Source: Pelargonium cotyledonis (Eukaryota; Streptophyta; Magnoliopsida; Geraniales; Geraniaceae). From it: a stretch of DNA of 38,498 nt. The first letter of the stretch is position 1, and each line of letters begins with the position of its first letter. Positions 28,439 to 38,498 of this stretch are shown here, piece by piece. Location: contig JAYMTA010000131.1 of NCBI GenBank assembly GCA_036897625.1, positions 1 to 38,498 of the forward strand, in the 5' to 3' direction. The translations under genes and the position numbers were made by a program. The notes under the pieces were generated by a model. It did not search any database. It was not told the DNA's origin and saw only the letters and a program-made list of their open reading frames with translations.

Positions 28439-30555
28439 CTACAAACCTGTTTTTCCCATCCTTCCAGCATGATGGGTATGCAAAAGTTTTGACTGCCAAA
28501 AGAACAGCTGATCTTCCATACAGTTACCACAGACTGCTTTGCGTTTTCTTGTTGTTGCATCTCCATACAAAAGTTCATCCTCTGCAGCTAACTTACTTGA
28601 AACTGAGTCAGTGGGATCGTCGGTATTACACTTTCGAAAGATTTGGATCGACAAATCAGTTAGCTTGCTCCCCTCTCGGGAACTAGTGGAACCATCTTCA
28701 ACCTCTAGGGGTCCACTGGTTTCAACACTTGAACATGGAATTGAGATTGGCCCTAACCGCAGTGCCAAATCACATGCGCTTTCAGTAGTATCTTTCACAC
28801 CTTGATCAACAACACGCTTGTTCGAAGCATCCACAATAAATGAAAGCCCATTTTGTATAGAGTCCGTTGCAACAGGCTTCATTTTGAAAGAGCTTGATTT
28901 CGTGCCAAGTCCAAACCCAGATTTGGGATTGGGAGCTTCATATTCAAGGCGATCTCCTTGATACAAGGGATAGACAGAACACTTGCTTGATGGGCGAATT
29001 GCCTCCCCGAGCAAGCACACACTATTAGTAGCCGGAGTAAACCTCTCACAAGAGAAAGGAAACTTGTTAGCACTGCGATTACCATTCTCAACAATGGGAT
29101 TTGTCAATTTGGAGCCGGAATATGTCGCACTTATGGTTCTGGATTTCCCAAAATTTGAATGGTTAACAATGCATTGAGAGCTAGCTCTCAAATTACTTTG
29201 AGCAGACTTATCAACTGTACTGGGAGAAACATCAGTCGGATATTGATTGCTTGAACTTAGGTAACATCCTGGAAAACTATTTCGTTGACTTCTCGAAGCT
29301 CTTCTCGGCATGCAGCCCAAATTGAGAGCCGCTAAGTCATGTGAATTTCATAGATCAGAACATTACAGTTTTCAAAGCTACATGGCGAAATTTGAACAAA
29401 TAAAAATGTCACCTTCAATACAAGGCTGAAGGAAGTTGCCAGACTCTGTAGTTTCATCACGTCTAATTATTGTATTGATTGCATCTTTAGTTCGATCCCA
29501 AAGTGTTTTAAGATCCATGTATTCAGCCTATAATCAAACACGGAGATGCGAAAAACATGAGGTAGAGGAACAATACTAAACTCATTACTAACTAGTTAGA
29601 CTACATTTTGATGCACAATTACACAGAAACGAATTGACCGAAAGACAACACAAGAACAATTTGAAAAAAGAAAAACTACCTTCCTTACTAATCAATAATC
29701 AAAATCCGAATCAACTAAACAAAGAGCTAATGACAAAATATACACACTACCCAAACCTTAATCCTAAATGAGAATTACAAATCTACCCGAATTCTGTCTC
29801 AAAACAGTAACAGACCCTCTGAACGGCCTCGAAATAACCCATTCTGAAGGCGTGGCCTACTTTCCTCTCCACTACTTCTCTCTCTACTATACGTTGGATC
29901 ACATTTGGTTGGCCATCTAGTTCCACTAAAGAAACTACCATAAACTCTCCTCATTTACACCCTAACTATCCCTCACTACCTACTCAACACCTATGTCTGA
30001 GATGACAACAAATCCCAGGTATGTACCACATGGGACTAAAATGTATGTACTAACTACCAACTACCAAATCATCTCTCAATAACTAAAAGAAAATTAATTC
30101 TGGAAATTTCAATCAGCCAGCTCCTTCAAATCACACAAATCAATCAGAGAAACCCACCAAAGGGCTGAACCTCACCAAACAGGAACTGAATTTGCAATTT
30201 TGAACAAACAAAGCAAAAATCAACAACCATATAATCCAAGTACCTCAGAGTTGGCTTTGGAGTACATAATCTCCTCAGCTTTAAGAACAACAATAGGAAG
30301 CTTCTCTTGCCATTCCTTGTTCTTCATGGTAGCAGAGCTATGGGTCTCATTGACAACCCTAACAAAAAAACACACATCTTTCAGATTTGGGACACAAAAA
30401 CAAAGCTAAAAAAAAAGAAAACCCAGAATGCAGAAGAAGACAAAGATTGTAAACCTGAAGATTTCTTGAATGAGAGAGCCTCTAATGGGTTGGTGCCGAT
30501 CACTGTGCCAAGCTCGCCGAACACACTCGTACGGTCTCGGGCCTGGTCTAGGCAT
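28439..30555 (-). CDS. KIX-domain-like protein, four exons
   Basis: KIX domains are three-helix modules that bind activation domains in co-activators such as CBP and Mediator 15. The coding exons are 30555-30455, 30358-30244, 29527-29413 and 29331-28439. They join in phase with GT...AG introns to 407 residues. The N-terminus is MPRPGPRPYECVRRAWHSD. About residues 14-85 match the KIX layout: AWHSDRHQPIRGSLIQEIF, a Lys-rich turn, EKLPIVVLKAEEIMYSKANS and EYM, then a final helix DAINTIIRRDE. Compare CBP, where the second and third helices have the same LxxxxxxxExxMYxxANSxxEY spacing. The rest is a Ser-rich, low-complexity region without domains, ending in a short basic Cys-containing tail. The gene is probably nuclear and regulatory, but its role is inferred only from the fold. 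The start at 30555 is the only upstream ATG in frame. Confidence 0.8.
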
Positions 30556-31848
30556 CGTCAACAGCCAAGAAGAGAAGAGAAGAGAAAGGTAAGAACTTGG
30601 AATCAAGAAAGGTTAGTTTTGGAGACCAAAATGCAGAGCAAAGATGGTCTGTGAGAGAAGACAATAATTTGAGTGGAAAAACAATAAAAGAAAGGAAGAG
30701 TTTGGTGGTGGCGTGGCGTCCCCCACAGATGGCTACATCCCCGAAAGGCTGGTTGAGGAGTGTGGTGACCATTCACGATGAAGATGGACAGACAGGAGAG
30801 GAAATGAGATAGGCACGTGATACTACCCATATATGGTCACTGTCGGTGCCACCATACCCTACTTCTTCTCTTTCTCAATTATTATTTTCCCGACATCTGA
30901 GATTCAATCCGACTTAAAATCGATATGATACGTTTTGATCGATTTTCGGTTTGAATTTATAGTAGAAAAATACCAACTAGGTTTGCACTGAAATTTGAAA
31001 TCCGGTCAGATCCAATCTGGTTCGGACAAGTACGATATGAAATCTAAATTGTTGCCTCTATTTATGGTTTATCTTTTAAAGTCAATAGTGATATCTTTGA
31101 TTACTACAGTTATGTAATAATGCTCTAAATCCCCGTCTACATTAATTACAGAAGCGTCTAGGCGCACATCACTTATTGTATGTTTTTCAAGTGTGCAGAA
31201 CGATGTGGACAAATCTTGTTTATGAATATGGGCGGTGGATAAAAACGCATAAGATAAATAGGTTGGACTTTTGAAGGCTTTAGATTGGACGAATGTAGTA
31301 TTCAACATAAGATATACAAAATACTGAACGACTTTAGAAAACAAATTCAAGTTTTCTAATCCATACGATCGTTCATCCACAATTCTTGCCTGGGTAATTA
31401 GGAAATATAGATTCTTGTTGAGTGTGTCCTCGAACCCTCTTATTTTTCGATAATCTCTTTTTGGTTATGTATTCTCTCGTCTCATTGATTTCATCGCTAC
31501 CATATTTTTCAGTAATGGTTTTGATTTACTTTGTCATTATTTCTATGTAATTTTGTTGTAAAAGTTGGTGCATTTAATGGTTTATTGTATTAAGAGAAAA
31601 TAGCCATGACCAGTGGTTAGAAGTTGAGTTTAATGACATTAAATTGTCCATGTCTACAACTAAATAATCAACTTTATTAGTGAAAATATAATTTTAGTTG
31701 TGTAAATTGTTGAGCTTATGTGTAATACTCATAACACATTAAATGCACTTCATGCTACGTGTCATAATAATTTCTTCGATACCAAAATATTCAATCAAAC
31801 TCTTTAAGATGTTGACACGCAAATTACAAATTATACGCAGTTAGTATG
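30556..31848. other. shared upstream region of two divergent genes
   Basis: It separates the KIX-like gene (left) from the transporter gene (right). A 103-codon minus-strand frame at 31380-31069 has no recognisable motif and no homology that I know. Otherwise there is nothing but AT-rich DNA. Confidence 0.4.
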
Positions 31849-31851
31849 CAC

Positions 31852-31865
31852 TATATATATATATT
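31852..31865 (+). promoter_or_regulatory. candidate TATA box of the transporter gene
   Basis: TATATATATATATT lies about 310 bases before the ATG, followed by a CT-rich leader (TTTTTCTCTCTCACTTC), a usual plant leader form. The transcription start would fall near 31895. Confidence 0.45.
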
Positions 31866-32174
31866 ATGTAAGACTTTTACTAGATTAATTACTAATCCCA
31901 TGAGCATCAACTCCATTTTTCTCTCTCACTTCTAACAGACAATTCCACTTCTCGCTCAATCTCCATCTCTATTACCTTTCATCTCATACGACACTAATCT
32001 CTTTTTGTTCATCAATCAATCAATCAATCTCGATCCGCTCATATAGTTCACATCTGAATCATCAAAACCTAACAATCCATCGCAGAAATCATATATCATT
32101 CAAGATACGTAGGATCATCAAATCAAAGAAAAAGAGAGAGATAGATAGATAGATATACAAGGAAGGGGAAGGAG

Positions 32175-33218
32175 ATGGAGAGAATGGGAAAGGGGGGCAG
32201 TATTAGCCATAGCGTCCTGAAAAAGATCCTCCTATCCTACACCTACGTAGGGATATGGATCTTCCTCAGCTTTACGGTCATCGTCTACAACAAGTACATC
32301 CTAGACCGCAAGATGTACGACTGGCCCTACCCGATCTCCCTCACCATGATTCACATGTCCTTCTGCTCTTCCCTCGCCTACCTCCTCATCAAGGTCCTCA
32401 AATGCGTGGAGCCCGTCTCCATGTCCCGCCACGTGTATCTCGCGTCAGTGGTCCCTATTGGGGCCCTCTACTCCCTTTCCCTCTGGCTCTCCAACTCTGC
32501 CTACATCTACCTCTCCGTCTCCTTCATCCAAATGCTTAAGGCCCTTATGCCCGTCGCAGTCTACTCTATCGGCGTCCTATTAAAGAAAGAGCCCTTCAGG
32601 ATGGACTCTATGGCCAACATGCTCTCAATCTCTATGGGAGTCGCCGTAGCTGCCTACGGCGAGGCCCATTTCGACCCCTGGGGGGTTTTCCTCCAGCTAG
32701 GGGCTGTAGTGTTTGAGGCCACCCGCCTCGTCCTGATCCAAATCTTTCTCACCTCAAAGGGCATCACCCTCAACCCCATCACCTCCCTCTACTACGTGGC
32801 TCCGTGTTGCCTCCTCTTCCTCTCCGTCCCCTGGATCTTGGTAGAGTACCCGATTCTCAAGGAATCGTCCAGCTTCCAGCTTGACTTTGTCATCTTCGGG
32901 ACGAACTCGCTGTGCGCGTTCGCGCTCAACCTCGCGGTGTTCTTGCTGGTGGGCAAGACCTCGGCACTGACCATGAACGTTGCCGGGGTGGTCAAGGACT
33001 GGCTCTTGATCGGCTTCTCTTGGTCGGTCATTAAGGACACGGTCACATTAATCAACTTGTTGGGATACTTTATAGCTTTTCTTGGGGTGGCCTATTACAA
33101 CCACTCCAAATTGCAGGCCTTGAAGGCCAAGGAGGCGCAAAAGAAGCCTGGAATGGGTGGTTCCAACGATCAGGAGGCCGCGAAGTTGATGGAAGAGAGG
33201 GGCGATTCTCAGTCTTAG
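32175..33218 (+). CDS. sugar-phosphate/nucleotide-sugar translocator family protein (plant KT group), single exon
   Basis: The 347-residue protein is intronless and GC-richer than its flanks. It is a drug/metabolite-superfamily carrier with nine or ten membrane segments, probably in the Golgi or another endomembrane. Conserved landmarks of this plant group are visible: [20 protein letters not shown] near 21-40, [58 protein letters not shown] (all conserved almost word for word in relatives), [27 protein letters not shown] and [20 protein letters not shown]. The last carries the Lys-Thr pair that names the KT group and the Lys-Asp near the substrate site. The C-terminus is a hydrophilic tail ([13 protein letters not shown]). 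The substrate cannot be read from sequence. Relatives start at MGKGG, which here is the second ATG at 32184; the first ATG at 32175 adds three residues. Confidence 0.95.
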   Translation: MERMGKGGSISHSVLKKILLSYTYVGIWIFLSFTVIVYNKYILDRKMYDWPYPISLTMIHMSFCSSLAYLLIKVLKCVEPVSMSRHVYLASVVPIGALYSLSLWLSNSAYIYLSVSFIQMLKALMPVAVYSIGVLLKKEPFRMDSMANMLSISMGVAVAAYGEAHFDPWGVFLQLGAVVFEATRLVLIQIFLTSKGITLNPITSLYYVAPCCLLFLSVPWILVEYPILKESSSFQLDFVIFGTNSLCAFALNLAVFLLVGKTSALTMNVAGVVKDWLLIGFSWSVIKDTVTLINLLGYFIAFLGVAYYNHSKLQALKAKEAQKKPGMGGSNDQEAAKLMEERGDSQS

Positions 33219-34469
33219 AAACGTCGTTCGTCGGAAATAAAACAAGAGCAACGAAATTAGCTATAGATGAATGATTTTTTTGGCAATTAGTTGAGTTAGG
33301 TTTTTAAGGTTGCCTTTTTCTATATGTTTCTTTTGCTACGTAAGAACCGGTAGTGCATGCATGCATGTTCTTTTGTTTAGTCACAGTTGTGTAGGAATTT
33401 TGAGATTCTAATCAATTGCTTCTTTATTAATTTATCCGATTCTCATTTTTTTGTGATCTGTTGTTAGTAAATCGTGTGCTCTGTAATATTGTTTTGCCAT
33501 CTCAAATAGTGTCTGAGATCAATGAAACGTTTATGTTTATTCAGTGTTTCCATTTTGGTTTTGTTGGTGAAGCTGCACACTAAGGTCATAAGCATTGGCA
33601 ATACATTGGTTTCACAAAAGAAAAGTCGTAGTTTCCCATAATATCGTGCACATACCCTATGTGTCAGCACGAGTGAGTAAACGTGCACAACAGTATGTGC
33701 ACTTAAGCATTCTCTCTTTCCACCAGCAGTGTGTCAACTAAAGATTCTAGCCAAGACTAGAGGCATGTATACTTGACAAATCAAGCCGCGGTCGCAATGC
33801 AGGACAAGTCAAAAAAGAAACTCAAAAAACACTAACTTGGTTTATTAATGTTATTAGTAATTCATGCATAAATGAAAACAAAAATGAAGATAAAAAAACC
33901 GCTCATTTTCAGACGGATGAATTTTGTCAGAAGTATTGAGTTTGAGAGGGCCAAATGGAGGGAAAGAAGCTGTTTCAGACACTCATTTTCCCAAGTGAAC
34001 AAACACCTTCTAAATATGTAGGAGAACCTATGGATATTGAGAATGATGGAGTACTTGGATAGAGACAGGAAAGAGTTTGTAAAACCTTTTTTTTTTCTGC
34101 TGTAGTACACTGATTCAACCACACATCCTCCTAAAACTTGATGAAGGAACTTGAGCCAAATTTTAACAAATTCTTAAAGTGATTTATGAGCAACTATGAA
34201 AGACTAAATGAAACGTCGAGTTCATCTCACTCCTAAGCAAAGTGATGCGATTCTTACATCTACTACTCTTGGTGCTCATCAAATGAAATTATAAACTCGA
34301 GTTTTCATCACATACTGCATGAGCCTGTAATAAGTTAGTATAGCTGGCAAACAGCCTGTGCAAAACTGCAAAATATTTCATTATCGTGAAAAGAGTTTTA
34401 AGGTATCCATGAAAGGGAACAAGCGCATGGTATGTACTAACATCTCAATAACTTTATTTGGAAATTTAA
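33219..34469. other. 3' flanks of the transporter and short-chain dehydrogenase genes
   Basis: Convergent gene ends. AATAAA at 33236-33241 is only about 18 bases after the stop and is unlikely to be the main poly(A) signal. No gene or repeat was recognised. Confidence 0.4.
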
Positions 34470-37400
34470 TCATGATTTTAATTTAAATGCTTTCCTAATA
34501 ATGAAATCTTTAAGGAAGAGAGGAAGATGGTACATGACGGATGCAATGGCGGAGTGCTGACCATAAGAAAACCAAGCTGGCGGATTCTCCCTCAACACAA
34601 CAGCTACAGTCTTCTGTGCAAACTCTTGCGAAGGGGTCAATTTAGTATCGCTTTGAAACATCTCCATTCTTGCTCGTATTGCTTCCTCAAATGGTTTATA
34701 TAGTTTCCACTCTGGCATCTTGTTGTAGGTTGATATTGAAGACTTTGCTATGTTTGATTTGATAGCTCCAGGGACAACATTGATAACCTCAATACCGAAA
34801 GGACTGAGTTCCAATCTGCACGGGATATATGAAAATTAGAGATAATATCAGCAATGAAAATGTAATCAGCTCAGTTTGTTGCCATTTGTTGGCCACATGA
34901 GCTGTACTTAACTTTAAACACCCATTCACAACAGCCGCGCAAACATAGTTTTACGTGTTAGAACTAAACAGATGTAGATGACCCACCTTAGTTGTACTAA
35001 CCGTGATAGTTCACATCATTATTTTTACAATCTGAAACTTCTTGTCCATTTGTACATTTGGCTAAAGTTAGTGTTCAAAATGTGACTTTTTTTTCTCAAA
35101 GACAAAGGGTGCGGGTATTCATTAATCACTGCATGGATGTGTCACATACAAACCTCAAGGTATCAGTGAATGCATGTAGAGCAGCCTTGGAAGCAGTGTA
35201 AACACCAGACCATGGTCCAGGGGCCATAGCAGAAATACTTCCAATGTTCACAATCTTTCCCTTTCTCCGAGATGCCATGTGAGGGACTACAGCTTGAACC
35301 AACCTTATTGGACCTAACATGCATAATAAAAACATAAATCAATCACTGGGCACCGACAATTAGATTATTATGCAAGGAGTTTATGAATAAATATGAAAAT
35401 AAAACCAAGAGCCAACTTCAGGCACATACTAAAATTACAGCATATATAGTCTGCCCCATAATTCATAAGCAGAGTAATTTCAGATAATTTTTATATAATG
35501 AGATGAATAATCTGACACAATTCTCTTTAGAAAGTTGCATAAAGTACTAGGCTCCAACCATTGTAGGGATCTGGAAATGGTCATTATGTGTGTAGCCTTA
35601 CCCATTCTTTTTTCAGTCTTTTCTTCCTAACTTGGACCCGTGAGCTTCACAATTCAGGAACCTTATTGTTACGTGAGCTTCACAGATCAGGAATCTAATG
35701 CACTACTCTTGCTATTAACGAACTGACAAAGCTATACCCATATACTCGAATGCATCAAACAAAAAGTTGCAAGATTCATTTTTAGGATTATGTTGATTAG
35801 CTTGTGGATGCTCCTCTTAGTTAGTATTTGTCAAGTTAAAGGACAAGATAATTTTTTTACTGTTTTAAATTTTTATGTGGTGTTTAATTTCTAGTAGAAG
35901 GATTTATTCATGACTTCTAAGTTTAAGCAGAGATTGGTCTTATATAGGTTTCAGAGTTGACTCGATATCCTGTAAAATGGCTTCATATAAGTGAGAATGT
36001 AAACGGTAGCTTTGCTAATTTGCTCATCAAAACTTGCACGTGCAAAGTCCTGTTACCGATGGTACTGGCTATACCAGTAAAAAAAAAACATTGGAACAAA
36101 TCCATAATCTTAATTGTGCAGGCTATGTTCGCCAAAAATATAGCTAACTGGTTGAGAACCGGCGACTAGTTTCTAGAAAACTTTAGATAAAGTAGTCACA
36201 GGTTGAAAGGATAAGGAGGAAAAGAAAAAAATAAATAACTAAGATCTCCACAATATGCAAGGCAGTTTGATTAAGCAAAGAAACCATGATACAGAAGGTC
36301 ACGGAGACCATGACTTGTAGTGGAGAGAAGTGATCCATAGTAAATAATGTTAACTATGTTTATGCATGGGAGGCCCTATTCTTCAAAGTTGAGTATAATT
36401 TATGAATTTAAAAAGAAACATGTATACAGTTGACCATGTAAACAAAATGAAGAATTAAAGAATCTTATTAACAAGTTAAAATGCATTGCAAGTAGAGTTT
36501 CATAACATAAACACAAACAAATCAGTAACGAACCTCAAAAGTCAGAAGGTGATTTATGCACATAAAAAAGGATGAATTGTAGCACTCAAGCACTTAAAAT
36601 ATAGTAGTGGGACTTTCCAGGTGAAACCTGCCTAACTCTTTGCTTCCCAATAAAGTATAGCAGGATTTTCGTCAAAAGCAGAGATGTAATGAATAAAAAT
36701 AAGCAGATGTAATTTATCTAATCTAATTCTAATTCTAATTACCTCACTAGCTTTAGATTCAATAGCGAAATTCTAAATACTACTTTCTCCATCCCAAAAT
36801 AACCGTTCTTTTCAACTATTTTCCAACATTAAGAATAATTTTACTAGTGTTTAACTTCTGGCGTGTACTCTTATTGAAAGAAGCCCAGTTATGCTGCAAT
36901 TAACTCATTTAAAGGACATTATTGGGAAACTAAGCACAATGTACCGACGAGAGATAAACTAATTAAATTCATTTTTATATAATTGACGCTTAAAGTGACA
37001 CAGAATATTACTTCCCAGATGTTAGCACAGTTTTTGCCAACACCCATCACTTCATTAGCAGAGTTCCTCCCAAGTACTTAATCAATGCCACCTCATTCAA
37101 GTCTTGACAAATCAAATATGATGTCCTACCAATAAATTTCTCAGAATTAATAGAGATGATTTTATTAAGGTCACATTTTAATCACAAAGAGCCCATGAAT
37201 GTGGATGCTCCAAAGTGCATGTTGGTTAGGTGGAAGACAAAACTTGAACTATCCCCTAATCTTCATATGAGAAAAAAGAATCTCAGCCAAACAAATGACG
37301 AGATGACACCTCACGAATTTACACTCATACCCGCCTCAATAAATTTGTAGGGCTGACCGCCCGTCTGGATACTCATTTTCAGTCTCAACCACTAATCGAT

Positions 37401-37914
37401 TGGCTGAAATACATCACATTTTCAATGATCACTAGCCAAAAACGAAACATCACCATTCCAAAATCAAGTGATAATAATAAAACCCAACAAAAAATACACA
37501 GAATTAAACACAAATTCACAAAAGGGCAAGCCTAAAAATCGAGAAAGTTCACAACTTTATAGGAATTTTACCATAAACATTGGTGTTGAAGGTGTTCTGG
37601 AGAGCAGCCAGAGGCAGCTCAGCGAGAGGGCCAAAGCAATGAACCCCAGCATTGTTAACCAAGATATCAACACGGCCGTACTTTTCAACCACCTGCGACA
37701 CGGCGTGCTCCACGCTCTCGTCCGACGAAACGTCCAGCTCTTGGAGATAAAACCGAGGGTTTTGGTCGAGGTCGGCCATGGAAGATCGGGACCGGCTTGT
37801 GGCCACCACCTGGCAATTGTTGGATGCGAATTCGCGGGCCAGAGCGTGGCCTATCCCACCTTCGGAGCAACCCGTAATGAGCACAACCCGCTGTGACTTT
37901 GAGGGAGGTTCCAT
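34470..37914 (-). CDS. short-chain dehydrogenase/reductase, 1-acyldihydroxyacetone-phosphate reductase-like, three exons
   Basis: Relatives reduce carbonyls with NADPH; this subfamily is named for yeast Ayr1 (1-acyl-DHAP reductase, lipid synthesis at the ER). The coding exons are 37914-37572, 35313-35154 and 34815-34470, all GT...AG and in phase, giving 282 residues. The cofactor motif [10 protein letters not shown] is at 13-22, the NNAG structural motif at 87-90, and the catalytic residues are Ser140 (NIGSIS), Tyr153 and Lys157 (YTASK). The later [10 protein letters not shown] is the usual family line after the active site. The C-terminus has a hydrophobic stretch ([16 protein letters not shown]) that could anchor it to a membrane. 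Intron 1 is 2.26 kb, without clear genes. The true substrate is not determined by sequence. Confidence 0.92.
35314..37571. other. long first intron of the dehydrogenase gene
   Basis: AT-rich. At about 36780-36810 the text TACTTTCTCCATCCCAAAAT resembles one end of a Stowaway MITE, but no opposite end was found. Nothing else was recognised. Confidence 0.45.
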
Positions 37915-38498
37915 TTTGCGATTTCCGGAGAAGGGCTCGCCGGATTTTGATACTGATTACTGTCTTGTAGTCAGAGAAGTAGATATCATCGTCCTTTTGT
38001 TTGTTTCTGGATTGTGTTGGATCAAATTTTTTTATCTTTTGCCGCTAATTAGTCACTGTAGGGAGAGGATGGGCACATTTGTTTGTTACTCACATATGTA
38101 TTTTACAATTTCGTGTGTAATATTTTATTTTGTTTCTTACATACATTTAGCATCATATTTGTGTAGGGATGCCAAAAATGGTTAATATTATTGCTGCCCT
38201 GCGAGGCGGGTATCTTTGGTGGTTAGTCAGCGAGACGAAGAGTCTTGATGGTTGCTCGTTACGTGGGCTAAGTGAAGTGGGTTTATTTGGAGACTCGAAA
38301 ATGATTCGACGCATGGCAAAGGACCGACCAATGGGGCCGAATTTTGGTCTCGACCAACTTGTTTGGGCCGTGTTCAATTAGGAGCGCTCAACAACTCAAC
38401 TTGGTCGCGTCCAAGAAATGATGGCTTCCATCAAAGAGCATCTAACAACTTAAATTTGTCGCAATCGAACGTTTGTTTAATTCATGAGGGGCGTTCGT
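37915..38498. other. upstream region of the dehydrogenase gene
   Basis: No recognisable gene, RNA gene or element. A TATA box could not be fixed for the minus strand. Confidence 0.35.

Noticed and set aside
31069-31380. 103-codon minus-strand frame as a gene
   Set aside because: No motif, no recognisable relative and no neighbouring exon; may be chance in AT-rich DNA.
36780-36840. Second Stowaway MITE in the dehydrogenase intron
   Set aside because: Only one end-like sequence is visible; without an opposite end or TA duplication it was not called.
1-38498. CRISPR array, operon-like layout, rRNA or clear tRNA genes
   Set aside because: None seen; the window is plant nuclear DNA and no cloverleaf or spaced-repeat structure was found by eye.

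Overview
This is nuclear DNA of a flowering plant. The evidence is spliced genes with GT/AG introns that join in frame, plant-type protein families (family-1 UDP-glycosyltransferase, WAVE-DAMPENED2/TPX2-type microtubule protein, plant KT-group sugar-phosphate/nucleotide-sugar transporter, F-box), AT-rich spacers, and plant mobile elements (Copia, Harbinger-like, hAT-like, Stowaway-like, RTE-type and L1-type LINEs). Protein style suggests a eudicot, perhaps Rosales. That last point is only an impression.

Left part (1-7.5 kb): a UGT71-like glycosyltransferase on the minus strand, cut by the window edge and broken by one nonsense codon; a long spacer; an intronless WRNIP1/MgsA/RarA-type AAA+ ATPase (minus) with an N-terminal UBA-like segment and a textbook PIP-box; then a nested repeat in which an 899-bp Harbinger-like element has split one copy of a 77-bp tandem repeat.

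Middle (8.2-15.4 kb): a gene graveyard. It holds a DUF6598-like reading frame without an ATG (plus), two decayed ribosome-inactivating-protein (RIP)-like paralogs (minus), an F-box pseudogene (plus), and a 5'-truncated Copia element with its 3' LTR. One RIP copy is split by a 631-bp hAT-like element with a perfect 8-bp target duplication, and the other RIP copy preserves the empty site. Two pairs of long direct repeats (about 0.4 and 0.55 kb) link this area internally and to the 2.0-7.3 kb area, as expected of an old segmental duplication with later deletions.

Right part (16.7-38 kb): ordinary genes. These are a three-exon, 207-residue plant membrane protein (minus), a nine-exon WVD2-like gene (plus; eight coding exon pieces after a 5' UTR exon, 456 residues), a four-exon KIX-domain-like protein (minus, 407 residues), a single-exon transporter of the triose-phosphate/nucleotide-sugar translocator superfamily (plus, 347 residues), and a three-exon short-chain dehydrogenase resembling 1-acyl-DHAP reductases (minus, 282 residues). 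Two of these genes carry LINE fragments in their largest introns. All exon joins listed were checked for reading phase by hand. Untranslated ends, transcription starts and expression cannot be settled from the sequence alone.
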